DNA of 42,460 nucleotides. Source: Polyangiaceae bacterium. Lineage in GTDB: Bacteria > Myxococcota_A > Polyangia > Polyangiales > Polyangiaceae. Shown here one piece after another: positions 1-8,800 of this stretch. The translations under genes and the position numbers were made by a program. The stretch covers positions 1-42,460 of the forward strand of contig JAICQL010000046.1 in the NCBI GenBank assembly GCA_025937895.1. The letters are read 5' to 3'. Every line of letters begins with the position of its first letter. Position 1 is the stretch's first letter. The notes under the pieces were generated by a model, which saw only the letters and a list, made by a program, of their open reading frames with translations, had not been told where the DNA came from and did no database searches.

Positions 1-857
1 GTATCCTCGACAAAGCCAACAGCCTTGTCGCGCTGGAAACGCTGGGCATGCACCCGGTCGATTTCGACCGCTTTCAGAAGATCATCAAGAAGCCCAACGG
101 CATCTTCCTGGTCACCGGCCCCACCGGCTCAGGCAAGACCACGACTCTGTACTCCGCGCTGTCGGAGCTGAACCAGCCCGACACCAACATCAGCACGGCG
201 GAGGATCCGGTCGAGTATAACTTGCACGGCATCAACCAGGTGCAGATGCACGACGAGATCGGCCTGAACTTTGCCATGGCGCTACGCGCCTTCCTGCGCC
301 AGGACCCGGACGTGGTCATGGTGGGCGAGATCCGCGATTTCGAGACGGCGGAGATCGCGGTCAAGGCTGCACTCACGGGCCACTTGGTGCTGTCGACGCT
401 GCACACCAACGACGCGCCCGCCACCATCTCTCGCTTGCTCAACATGGGCGTCGAGCCCTTCTTGATCACCGCCAGCGTGAACCTGGTGCTGGCTCAGCGC
501 CTGGCGCGCCGCGTGTGCGGCGACTGCAAGAAAGAATTCACGCCGGAGCCCACCGCCTTGCTGGACCTCGGGTTCACCGACGAGCAGGTGGAGCGCGCCA
601 TGCGCGACAAGCTGTTCCTGGGCTCGGGCTGCGAGACGTGCAACGGCTCCGGCTACAAGGGCCGCGTGGCCTTGTACGAGGTGATGCGCTTCACCGACGA
701 TCTGAAGGAGATGGTGCTGCAGGGCGCATCCAGCGCGGAGTTGAAGGCGGCGGCCATTCGCGGCGGCATGATTTCGCTGCGCATGAGCGGCATCAACAAG
801 ATTCTGGAAGGCGTGACCACCACCGAAGAGGTGCTGCGCGTCACCATGTCGGACTGA
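1..857 (+). CDS. pilB: Type IV pilus assembly ATPase PilB, 3' part (partial at window edge)
   Basis: This is the C-terminal ATPase half of the hexameric motor that powers type IV pilus extension at the inner membrane. The reading frame is already open at base 3 and 284 residues are visible; the family is usually about 560-570, so the N-terminal MshE-like half lies outside the window. Visible motifs in order are Walker A (GPTGSGKTTT, about bases 120-150), an Asp box with TAEDPVEY, Walker B (DPDVVMVGEIRD), the His box (GHLVLSTLHTND), and the zinc-binding tetracysteine C-x2-C...C-x2-C typical of PilB/GspE. pilT follows 14 bases after the stop, so the two are probably cotranscribed. GspE of type II secretion is the main alternative, but the pilT neighbour favours PilB. 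Confidence 0.93.
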   Translation, partial: ILDKANSLVALETLGMHPVDFDRFQKIIKKPNGIFLVTGPTGSGKTTTLYSALSELNQPDTNISTAEDPVEYNLHGINQVQMHDEIGLNFAMALRAFLRQDPDVVMVGEIRDFETAEIAVKAALTGHLVLSTLHTNDAPATISRLLNMGVEPFLITASVNLVLAQRLARRVCGDCKKEFTPEPTALLDLGFTDEQVERAMRDKLFLGSGCETCNGSGYKGRVALYEVMRFTDDLKEMVLQGASSAELKAAAIRGGMISLRMSGINKILEGVTTTEEVLRVTMSD

Positions 858-871
858 GTGCAGCGAGGCGC

Positions 872-1972
872 ATGGAAGTCAGCAACGAGCTAAAGGTCAA
901 TCTTCATCAGCTCCTGCGAGCGATGATCGAAAAAGGTGCGAGTGATCTTCACATCGCCACGGGCTCACCGCCGCTCCTGCGGGTGGACGGCTCGGTGGTC
1001 CCGCTCAAGTTGCCGCCCCTGGGCCCCTTGGAGACCAAGCAACTCTGCTACTCCGTGCTGACGGAGGAGCAGCGGCGCCAGTTCGAGACCACGAAGGAGC
1101 TGGACCTGTCCTTCGGCGTGAAGGGCCTGTCGCGCTACCGCGCCAACCTGTTCATGCAGCGCGGCGCCGTGTCGGCGGCCTTTCGAGCCATTCCCTTCAA
1201 GATTCTGACCTTTGAAGAGCTGGGCCTGCCTGCCCCTGTTGCCGAGCTGGCGGCGCGGCCCCGCGGGCTCGTGCTGGTGACGGGGCCCACCGGCTCGGGA
1301 AAGAGCACGACGCTGGCGGCGATGATCGACAAGATCAACAGCGAGACGCGCCAGCACATCGTCACGATCGAAGACCCGATCGAGTACCTCCACGCGCACA
1401 AGCGCTGTCTGATCAACCAGCGCGAGGTGGGCCACGACACGAGCAGCTTCAAGGTGGCGCTCAAGTATGTGCTGCGCCAGGACCCGGACGTGGTGCTGGT
1501 TGGTGAGATGCGCGACCTGGAGACGATCGAGGCCGCGTTGACCATCGCGGAGACGGGCCACCTGGTGTTCGCTACCTTGCACACGAACTCGGCGGTGCAG
1601 AGCATCAACCGCGTCATCGACGTGTTCCCGCCGCACCAGCAGGCGCAGATCCGCGCGCAGCTCTCCTTCGTACTCGAGGGCGTGATGAGCCAGCTGCTGC
1701 TGCCGCGCGCGGGCAGCGCCGGCCGAGCACTCGCGCTGGAGGTGATGATCCCGAACGCGGCCATTCGCAACCTGATCCGCGAGGACAAACTCCACCAGAT
1801 CTACTCGCAGATGCAGGTGGGCCAGGGCAAACACGGCATGCAGACCATGAACCAGTCGCTGTTTTCGCTGCTCTCGAGGCGACTGATCACGATGGAAGAA
1901 GCGATGGGCCGCTCGCCGGATCAGGACGAGCTACGCACGATGATCGAAGGCGTGCAGAGAACGCCGCGCTGA
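872..1972 (+). CDS. pilT: Type IV pilus retraction ATPase PilT
   Basis: PilT is the hexameric ATPase that depolymerises pilin and drives twitching or social motility. The protein has 366 residues, normal for the family. The sequence shows the N-terminal GASDLHI motif, Walker A (GPTGSGKSTT), Walker B (DPDVVLVGEMRD), the His box (GHLVFATLHTNS) and the PilT-diagnostic AIRNLIRE motif near the C-terminus. The frame stays open far upstream inside pilB, but the ATG at 872 is preceded by GAGG and matches the family N-terminus (short lead, then LHQLLRAMIEKGASDLH). The usual third gene, pilC, does not follow; a TPR gene on the opposite strand does. Confidence 0.95.
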   Translation: MEVSNELKVNLHQLLRAMIEKGASDLHIATGSPPLLRVDGSVVPLKLPPLGPLETKQLCYSVLTEEQRRQFETTKELDLSFGVKGLSRYRANLFMQRGAVSAAFRAIPFKILTFEELGLPAPVAELAARPRGLVLVTGPTGSGKSTTLAAMIDKINSETRQHIVTIEDPIEYLHAHKRCLINQREVGHDTSSFKVALKYVLRQDPDVVLVGEMRDLETIEAALTIAETGHLVFATLHTNSAVQSINRVIDVFPPHQQAQIRAQLSFVLEGVMSQLLLPRAGSAGRALALEVMIPNAAIRNLIREDKLHQIYSQMQVGQGKHGMQTMNQSLFSLLSRRLITMEEAMGRSPDQDELRTMIEGVQRTPR

Positions 1973-2062
1973 GCGGCGCGCGCTACCGCTGAGCGGCGGT
2001 GAGTTGTCGCCGAGCCGTGCTCCTGTGCGGGCGAGCCACGGCCCTGCTTTGCCGGCACTAGC

Positions 2063-5000
2063 TCAGCGGCGCGCCAGCTTCAGCTCGGGATGGCTGGGGA
2101 AGCGCCGCGCCAGCTCGTTGCCGTACGCCTTGGCGCGCCGGTCCTCGAGCGCCACCAGGGTGCGCAGCGCGACCGTCTGCAGCAACACCGGCTCGCTCTT
2201 GCCCGGCAGGGGCTTGCTGGCCAGCGCCTTGGCAGCTGACTTGGCGCGGCCTCGGGCGGCCTCGACGAGCCCCTCCAGCCACGGGACGAGCGCGCCGGCG
2301 CCATCGCCCGCCCGCTCCAGCGCGCTCGCAGCGGCCTCCGCCCGCCCGGCGTCCACCAGGCTCAGCACCATCTCCGTCGTGGCGCGAGGAGTCGGGCTCT
2401 TCTGCTCGAGCAGCACGTGTACGCGCTCCAGCGCCGCGTCCGTCTGACCCTGATAGCGGCGCAGGCGCGCCGCCCGCACGGCATGGCTGGCAGCGTCGGC
2501 GCTCTTCTGATGGGCCTGGAGCAAGCGCTCGGCATGCTCCAGCTGGCCGCCGTCCAGGGCCAGATCGAGCGCCACCAACGACCCCCACACCTGCGCGTCG
2601 CTGCCCAGTTGCTCGAGCACACCCGCCTTGGCTCGCACCTGGCCCAGCATCACCCGCGAGCCGTCGCGCAACGCGAGCAGGGTAGCGCTGCTGCCTGCGT
2701 CGCCCTGCAAGCCAGCGCTCAGGCGAGCAAGGTCGGCGGGCTGCAGGTTCTCGTAAGCCGCCACGACCTCCAGCAGCAGCGCATCCTGCGAGCGCGGATC
2801 CAGCTCGCGGCCAGCCTCTCGGGCCTCTTCTAGGCGGCCGTCCGCGAGCGCGATGCGTGTAGCCAGCGCCCGCGAGTCATCATGCAGCGCCGAGAGCTCC
2901 ATCGCCTTCAGCGCTGCCGAGCGAGCAGTCTGCACGTCGCCCGCCTCCAGCGCCTGATAGCCGATCCAGGCCGCCAGCACTGGCGTCGTGGCAGGGCCGA
3001 GCGCGCGCTGAAAGGCCGGGCCAATCTGCTCCTGACGGGCTTCCCGGTGCGCGCGTACCCCTTCCACCGCGTGCGCGGTGCTGCGCAGGAAGGGCGGCAG
3101 CTCTCTCAGCACTTCGGAGCTGGGCGCTTCCGGAGCGCGCGCAGCCGCGGCTGGAGCGCTCGCCCAGGCCAGGCCCCGCAGGATCTGCTCCGCCGGTACG
3201 GCGCCCAGGTGAGCCGAGGCCCGATCCAGGATGGGCTTGGCCTGCTCCGGCTCCAGCTGCAGCAGGGCCAGCCTCGCTGCGAGCAGGTGCGCGAGCTTGA
3301 AGTCGGGCTGCAGGGCGATGGCGCTCTGATAGCGCTCCAGCGCTCGAGCGTTGCCCGCGCGCTCGAACATCGCGCCAGCGAACAGCTGGTAGGCAGCGTC
3401 GTCCTTCGCCCGCTCATCCCACAGTGACACCAGCTGCGCGGCGCCAGGCAGGTCGCCCGTGCTCAGGGCGCTCGCGATGCGGCCAAACACGAGGCGCTGC
3501 TCCTCCACCCCCACGGCGCGTGCGCGCTCCAGGGCGGACTCGATGCCGGGGGCCGCCTCATCGGCCAGCAAGGTGTGCAACGCGCGATTCTTCAGCCACA
3601 GCAGCGCCGCCTCACGTCCGCGTGAGTCCAGCTCGAACAGCTGCTGGAACTGATCTTCGGTGGCGGCCAGATCGCGGCCGCTGCCGCTGTCGAGCTGGGT
3701 CGCCAGGCGTGCACCGATGGCCTGTGCCTGCGCGAGCCGCTCGCTCTGCAGGGAGGTGGCGTAGCGATAGCCACCCACGCCCAGGCCCGCGGCGAGCAGG
3801 ACGGCGGCTCCCAGCGCCCAGACGCGGCGCGGAGCCGCAGGCACGGGCGCCTCCCATGCGGGCACCACACTGCCCTGGAGCTCGAACAGCCCGACCTGCG
3901 CCAGCGCTTGCAGCACCTCCTCCGGGGTGGGCTGCGCCGACTCCCGTTCGGCGCTGCGGGGCGTGCTGTCCGCGGCCGCGCGCCGTGAAGCAGGGATGGT
4001 ATGCCAGTCCGTCTCGGTCGCGTCCGAGGACGGCTCCAGCTCGGCGAGCTCCGCCGCAGGCGGCGGTGCGGCGGCGACGGCGCCGCTCGCCGGCACCTTC
4101 TGCAGCTGCGACGCTGGGGAGAGCTCCACTGCTTGCTCCGGCCCCGGTGAGACAGCCGCAACCGCGGCCTCCACACGTTGCGAGGTGGCCTCCGGGGGCG
4201 GCGCAGAGTCCGGGAAGAAGCGCTTTGGAGCCTGGTCGGCCAGAGCTGGATTGCGCGCGGTGGCGGCGAGCTTTCGCTCGGGGAAGTCCTTCGGCAACAG
4301 GTTCGGAAGCCTGGTACCGAGGGGCTGGCTCACCCGGGCACGAGGCGAGTGGCTCTCGCTCAGGTGAAAGGGCGAGGGCGGATGCTGTGGAGGCTGCATC
4401 CCGGGCACGGGCACCGGTGAGCGGCCCATCATCAGCGTCTCCTGTGGCGCGGATTTGGCCACCGTGGGGATGGAGGCAGCGGGTGGCCTCGAGGGGCGCC
4501 GGCGGAGCGCCCCGGGCGGCGATGAACGCCGCGGGCCCGTAGGCCGAGCGGGTCCGGCAGGCGGACGCGAGCGGCGCGCGCCGCGAGGCGCCGCAGCAGC
4601 CGGAGCGGAGCCCTCGGAAGGCGGATCATCGAGAGGAGAGAGCGTCGGGGCGGGGATGGATTGCTCCTGGGGCATGAGCCGCGCCACCTGCTCCGCCACG
4701 GCGGTGAGCCCCTTGCGCTGCTGCAGGCCGCTGTAAAGCACCGCGCGCTCATGCCAGAGGCGCGTGTCGGCATCGGCGCTGCCCAGCTTGATGGCACGGG
4801 CGAGCGCCTTCTCCCCGCGGATGGCGTCCCCACGGCGGAGCAACACCTCACCCAGGAAGCGATATGGTGCGCTGTCGGAGGGCACCACCTTGCCCGCCTG
4901 GACGAAGGCCGCCTGCGCTTCGGCCAGGAGCCCCGCGTCCAGGTACATGCGGCCCACCGAGAGCATCACGGAAGCGTTTTCGCGATGCCAGGCCTCGGCG

Positions 5001-5125
5001 GTGTTTCCCACCTCGCGCATCAGCTCCGACCGAGGCGACCTGCCGAGGTGTGCGCAGAGTGCGAGCGTCGACTCGGAGTCAGGGTTCTTGCGCCAGCGCG
5101 CAACCAGTTCGTCGAGAGCTTGCAT
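2063..5125 (-). CDS. TPR-repeat protein with central transmembrane anchor
   Basis: A large protein of 1,020 residues from the ATG at 5125, which has a GGGAAG-type ribosome site. An upstream ATG at 5183-5185 would add 20 residues but has no ribosome site. Residues 1 to about 130 are TPR-like helices. Next comes a long Pro/Ala-rich disordered linker (about 140-425), one transmembrane helix (about 433-455, ALGAAVLLAAGLGVGG), and a C-terminal region rich in TPR-like helical pairs. Predicted topology is cytoplasmic N-half and periplasmic TPR half, suggesting a scaffold that links inside to outside. It converges on pilT and diverges from purF. The architecture suits the many myxobacterial TPR membrane proteins. 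I cannot name a function, and any pilus role is only suggested by position. Confidence 0.82.
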   Translation of the reverse strand: MQALDELVARWRKNPDSESTLALCAHLGRSPRSELMREVGNTAEAWHRENASVMLSVGRMYLDAGLLAEAQAAFVQAGKVVPSDSAPYRFLGEVLLRRGDAIRGEKALARAIKLGSADADTRLWHERAVLYSGLQQRKGLTAVAEQVARLMPQEQSIPAPTLSPLDDPPSEGSAPAAAAPRGARRSRPPAGPARPTGPRRSSPPGALRRRPSRPPAASIPTVAKSAPQETLMMGRSPVPVPGMQPPQHPPSPFHLSESHSPRARVSQPLGTRLPNLLPKDFPERKLAATARNPALADQAPKRFFPDSAPPPEATSQRVEAAVAAVSPGPEQAVELSPASQLQKVPASGAVAAAPPPAAELAELEPSSDATETDWHTIPASRRAAADSTPRSAERESAQPTPEEVLQALAQVGLFELQGSVVPAWEAPVPAAPRRVWALGAAVLLAAGLGVGGYRYATSLQSERLAQAQAIGARLATQLDSGSGRDLAATEDQFQQLFELDSRGREAALLWLKNRALHTLLADEAAPGIESALERARAVGVEEQRLVFGRIASALSTGDLPGAAQLVSLWDERAKDDAAYQLFAGAMFERAGNARALERYQSAIALQPDFKLAHLLAARLALLQLEPEQAKPILDRASAHLGAVPAEQILRGLAWASAPAAAARAPEAPSSEVLRELPPFLRSTAHAVEGVRAHREARQEQIGPAFQRALGPATTPVLAAWIGYQALEAGDVQTARSAALKAMELSALHDDSRALATRIALADGRLEEAREAGRELDPRSQDALLLEVVAAYENLQPADLARLSAGLQGDAGSSATLLALRDGSRVMLGQVRAKAGVLEQLGSDAQVWGSLVALDLALDGGQLEHAERLLQAHQKSADAASHAVRAARLRRYQGQTDAALERVHVLLEQKSPTPRATTEMVLSLVDAGRAEAAASALERAGDGAGALVPWLEGLVEAARGRAKSAAKALASKPLPGKSEPVLLQTVALRTLVALEDRRAKAYGNELARRFPSHPELKLARR

Positions 5126-5324
5126 CTTCCCATAGAAGTAGCCGGCCCGATCTGGCAAAGCTTGACGCTTTTCTGGGACGATCATCGGCGATCATACATG
5201 CCGGTGTGGGTCTGAGCCTGACCTTCGTGCCCGCGAACCAACCAGCGGGCCAGCGAGAGGCTGGAAAATGGGGCTGAAATCGCCGGCAGGACGGGCGGCG
5301 ATCGTGTAGTGGTCCCCGTGGCAT

Positions 5325-6812
5325 ATGTGTGGAGTCTTCGGAGTCTATGGCCACCCCGAGGCCGCGAATCTCACGTATCTCGGGCTGCATGCGTTGCAGC
5401 ACCGCGGTCAAGAAAGCGCTGGGATCGCCGCGAGTGATGGCCGCAGGCTGACGCTGCACCGTGGCATGGGGCAGGTGATCGATGTGTTCACTCCGCAGCA
5501 CATCGACCGCCTGAAGGGAACCAACGCCATCGGCCATGTCCGCTACTCCACCTCGGGTGGTTCGCTGCTCAAGAACGCCCAGCCCATCGCGGCGGACTCG
5601 ACTCGCGGCTCGGTTGCCATCGCCCACAACGGCAACCTGACCAATGCCGAGAGCGTGAGGCATCAGCTGGAAGAGACGGGCTCCATTTTCCAGAGCGAGA
5701 GCGACACTGAGGTGATCGTTCATCTGATGGCGCAGAGCCGGCAAGGCTCCCTCGAAGATCGCGTGGCCGACGCGCTGACCCGGGTGGAGGGCGCCTATTC
5801 GCTGCTCTGTCTATCCGAGCGAAAGATGGTCGCCGTGCGGGATCCGCTGGCCATTCGCCCGCTGTGCTACGGCACCTTTCCGGACCGCGAGGGAGCGTTC
5901 GTGGTCTCCAGCGAGCCCTCGAGCTTTGCCCTGGTGGGCGCCGAGTTCAAGGGCAACCTGGCGCCGGGGGAGATGCTGATCTGTGACGACACGGGCGTGC
6001 GCCACAGCCGACCCTTCGAGCGCAAGAGCTCGCGGACCTGCATCTTCGAGTACATCTACTTCGCGCGCGCAGACTCCGTGATCGACGGCATCAGCGTGTA
6101 TGAAGCGCGCAAGAACCTGGGCCGCGCGCTGGCCAAACACGACTCCGTGCAGGCCGACGTGGTGATCCCGGTCCCGGATAGCGCGGTGCCCGCCGCCATC
6201 GGCTACGCGCATGCCGCGGGGGTGCCCTTCGAGATGGGGCTAGTGCGCAGCCCGTACGTGGGGCGTACGTTCATCGAGCCGGAGCAGAGCATCCGCCACT
6301 TCGGCGTGCGGCTGAAGCACAATGCCGTGAGCGAGGTGCTGCGCGGCCGCAGGGTAGTGGTGGTGGACGACAGCATCGTCCGTGGCACGACCAGCCGCAA
6401 GATCGTGAAGATGCTGCGCAGTGCCGGCGCTCGCGAGGTGCACTTGCGCATCTCGAGCCCGCAGATCGCCTGGCCATGCTTCTACGGGATTGACACGCCT
6501 ACCCGCAGCGAGCTGATCGCGCAGAGTCACACCGTCGACGAGATCAACCAGTATCTCACCAGTGACACGCTCGCGTACCTGACCCTGGAAGAGACGCAGC
6601 GTGCGGTGCTCGCCGCGGACGAAGCGGGCCGCTCTACCGATGGTGGGGCAACCCTCAACGGTCACGCCCATGCGCTCAATGGCGCCAATGTGCGCAACGG
6701 AAATTGGGAGGCGCCACCGGACCGCTTCTGCCACGCTTGTTTTAGCGGCGACTACCCGGTGCCGTTCCAGGACACGCCCCGGCCGCGGCAGATGCGGCTG
6801 CTGGATATTTGA
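5325..6812 (+). CDS. purF: Amidophosphoribosyltransferase PurF
   Basis: PurF catalyses the first committed step of purine synthesis, PRPP plus glutamine to phosphoribosylamine. It has 495 residues. Cys2 directly after the initiator Met is the Ntn glutaminase nucleophile (MCGVFGVYG), followed by HRGQESAG. The PRPP loop is VVVVDDSIVRGTTS. Cys239, Cys385, Cys469 and Cys472 fall where the Bacillus-type enzyme binds its 4Fe-4S cluster. An in-frame TAG at 5307-5309 leaves no room for the short propeptide of the Bacillus enzyme, so only Met removal is needed. A Gly/Asn/Ala-rich linker of about 30 residues (about 432-463) precedes the last Cys pair. hmgL starts on the next base after the stop. Confidence 0.96.
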   Translation: MCGVFGVYGHPEAANLTYLGLHALQHRGQESAGIAASDGRRLTLHRGMGQVIDVFTPQHIDRLKGTNAIGHVRYSTSGGSLLKNAQPIAADSTRGSVAIAHNGNLTNAESVRHQLEETGSIFQSESDTEVIVHLMAQSRQGSLEDRVADALTRVEGAYSLLCLSERKMVAVRDPLAIRPLCYGTFPDREGAFVVSSEPSSFALVGAEFKGNLAPGEMLICDDTGVRHSRPFERKSSRTCIFEYIYFARADSVIDGISVYEARKNLGRALAKHDSVQADVVIPVPDSAVPAAIGYAHAAGVPFEMGLVRSPYVGRTFIEPEQSIRHFGVRLKHNAVSEVLRGRRVVVVDDSIVRGTTSRKIVKMLRSAGAREVHLRISSPQIAWPCFYGIDTPTRSELIAQSHTVDEINQYLTSDTLAYLTLEETQRAVLAADEAGRSTDGGATLNGHAHALNGANVRNGNWEAPPDRFCHACFSGDYPVPFQDTPRPRQMRLLDI

Positions 6813-7733
6813 ATGTTTGCTCAGCTCTCCGGCTCGGTGACGGTCTACGAGGTCTCACCCCGCGATGGGCTGCAGAATGAACCGAAGGTCCTGCCGCTGG
6901 AGGCCAAGCGCCGGCTGATCGACGGGCTCGTGGCTGCCGGCCTGCGGCACATCGAGGTCAGCAGCTTCGTGTCGCCGCGCTGGGTGCCTCAGCTGGCGGA
7001 TGCGGTGGAGCTGGTGCAATCGCTGGCTCCGCGCGAGGGCGTCACGTTCAGCGCCCTGTGCCCCAACGCGACGGGGCTGGAGCGCGCCAAGCTGGCGGGG
7101 TTGAAGGAGATCGCGATCTTTCTGTCTGCCAGCGAGTCGCACAACCAGCGCAACACCAACAAGAGTATCCAGCGCTCGCTGGAGGTGTTCGAGGAGCTGA
7201 TCCCGGCAGCACGCGATCTCGGCATGCGCGTTCGTGCTTACATCTCCACGGTGTGGGGCTGCCCGTACGAGGGTGACGTGGATCCCCGGCGGGCGCTGGA
7301 GATCGCTCGCGAGCTGGTGCGCTGGGGCGTGTACCAGGTCTCCCTGGGGGACACGATCGGGGTGGGCACGCCGCTGCAGACGCAGCGCATCTGCGAGCTG
7401 TTCCTGGCCGAGTTCGCCTCCGAGCAGCTGGCGCTGCACTTCCACGACACCCGCGGCACCGCGCTCAGCAACGTGCTGGTGGGGCTGGAGCTGGGCATTC
7501 GCACGTTCGATGCTTCCGTGGCGGGCCTCGGGGGCTGTCCGTACGCGCCAGGCGCCTCCGGCAACCTTGCCACCGAGGATCTGGTCTACCTGCTGCACGG
7601 CATGGGGCTGGAGACAGGGGTAGACCTGCCGGCGCTGATCGCCGCCGGGCAGCTCGCCGAGCAACTCGTGGGGCGGAAGCTCCCGGGCAAGGTGCATCAA
7701 GCCGGTCTGTTTCGGCCCCGCTCCAGCTCCTAG
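6813..7733 (+). CDS. Hydroxymethylglutaryl-CoA lyase
   Basis: The enzyme cleaves HMG-CoA to acetyl-CoA and acetoacetate, the last step of leucine breakdown. It has 306 residues, usual for bacterial forms. Visible signatures are SPRDGLQNE (substrate and metal binding Arg-Asp), LHFHDTRG (metal-binding His pair) and GLGGCPYAPGASGN, which holds the family's catalytic Cys. The gene starts immediately after purF (TGAATG), so the two are probably cotranscribed and translationally coupled despite unrelated pathways. In myxobacteria, leucine and HMG-CoA metabolism also feeds iso-branched fatty acids. Its last codon overlaps the convergent PAP2 gene through a shared CTAG. Confidence 0.93.
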   Translation: MFAQLSGSVTVYEVSPRDGLQNEPKVLPLEAKRRLIDGLVAAGLRHIEVSSFVSPRWVPQLADAVELVQSLAPREGVTFSALCPNATGLERAKLAGLKEIAIFLSASESHNQRNTNKSIQRSLEVFEELIPAARDLGMRVRAYISTVWGCPYEGDVDPRRALEIARELVRWGVYQVSLGDTIGVGTPLQTQRICELFLAEFASEQLALHFHDTRGTALSNVLVGLELGIRTFDASVAGLGGCPYAPGASGNLATEDLVYLLHGMGLETGVDLPALIAAGQLAEQLVGRKLPGKVHQAGLFRPRSSS

Positions 7734-8698
7734 CTCGCCCGCCGCGCGGGCCACTCGGGCCAGGCCGCGGGCAAGCCGCGCGCCGCGCGATAGCGCGTCT
7801 CCCAGCGCGTTCCATAGACGCTGCCGGCAAAGGCCAGCAACGCCAGGGCGAGCCCCGCGACGATGTCGATCAGCCAGTGCCAGCGCAGAAACATCGTGGC
7901 GATGATGATGTTGAACACGAAGAAGGCCACCAGCGGCCAGCTGTAGCGGTAGGGCAGGTGCGCTCGATTGTGAAACGAGAACAGCAGGATGAAGCTCGGC
8001 GCGGCGGTGTGGATCGAGGGAAAGATATCCTTCTGGGCGCCGGCGGACTCCACGAGCTGCCCCACCAGATGCCACCAGGGCCCGCTCGGCAGCTGGACAT
8101 GAAACAGCTCCGGTATCGCCTTGGCAGGACCGTAGCCCGGCACGACCAGATAGAGCGATTGCCCCACCGAGAGCACCAGCAGGAGCCCCAGCGCAAACTC
8201 CGAGAGCAGACGTGCGTCGCGCCCGAAGAAGATGATGGGGATCACGTGCAACCCGAGCACGAAGAAGTAGCTGTAATAGAAGTATGCGAACCACTCGGTG
8301 GTGGCCGCGGTCACCCAGGGCTGCATGGCGAGCGCCGGCTCGAGCCCGAACCAGCGCAGCCCGAGCTCATGTAGTTGGATGTCCAGCGACCCCGGGTTCA
8401 CCACCGGCAAGAAGCCGCGCATGAAGAAATAGGTGAGCTGAATGCCACCGTAATGCGAGAGGCGAAAAGCCAGCGGCTTGAGCCACGGGTGCGTCAGCCA
8501 TCCGCCACGCACCAGCACCACCACCACGAAGAAGAAGGCCAGCAGCAGCCCCGAGACCTCCACGATCGCGCGATCGCGCGCTGCGCCGGGGTGGTCCGCC
8601 GCCAGGATCGCGGCGTCCAGAGCGCCCAGGTACGCGAGGACGATCCAATCGTTCAGCGAGACGCGCCGCAGCCAGCTCAACGCACCGCGGTGGCCCAT
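7730..8698 (-). CDS. PAP2/AUR1-like integral membrane phosphatase or phosphotransferase
   Basis: A polytopic membrane protein of 322 residues with about six or seven hydrophobic segments. It carries the PAP2 motifs FPSIHTA (motif 2) and RWHWLID (motif 3, with catalytic His and Asp). The HW..D spacing resembles the AUR1/inositol-phosphorylceramide synthase branch more than undecaprenyl-PP phosphatases. It probably acts on a lipid phosphate at the membrane face; the substrate cannot be read from sequence. The frame is open to a TTG at 8791 and there is an ATG at 8761, but only the ATG at 8698 has a convincing ribosome site (GGAG, spacing about 9). It lies downstream of the NUDIX gene on the same strand and is probably cotranscribed with it. 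Confidence 0.85.
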   Translation of the reverse strand: MGHRGALSWLRRVSLNDWIVLAYLGALDAAILAADHPGAARDRAIVEVSGLLLAFFFVVVVLVRGGWLTHPWLKPLAFRLSHYGGIQLTYFFMRGFLPVVNPGSLDIQLHELGLRWFGLEPALAMQPWVTAATTEWFAYFYYSYFFVLGLHVIPIIFFGRDARLLSEFALGLLLVLSVGQSLYLVVPGYGPAKAIPELFHVQLPSGPWWHLVGQLVESAGAQKDIFPSIHTAAPSFILLFSFHNRAHLPYRYSWPLVAFFVFNIIIATMFLRWHWLIDIVAGLALALLAFAGSVYGTRWETRYRAARGLPAAWPEWPARRAS

Positions 8699-8800
8699 GC
8701 TGCCTTGCTCCAGCACCACGCCTGGGGTGCCGCGTGGCAGACTTTCGGGATGACCCGCCATTTCAGTCGGCGGGGAAACTATTACAGGCAAATCGACGCG

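Noticed and set aside
515..871. Upstream extension of the pilT frame
   Set aside because: It overlaps the pilB tetracysteine region in another frame, and PilT homology begins at the ATG at 872.
1973..2062. GC-rich inverted repeats between pilT and the TPR gene as a terminator
   Set aside because: Stems are short (4-6 bp), compete with one another and lack T tracts in either direction.
2004..2447. Plus-strand Ser/Ala/Arg-rich frame after pilT
   Set aside because: It is antisense to the C-terminus of the TPR gene and has low-complexity shadow composition.
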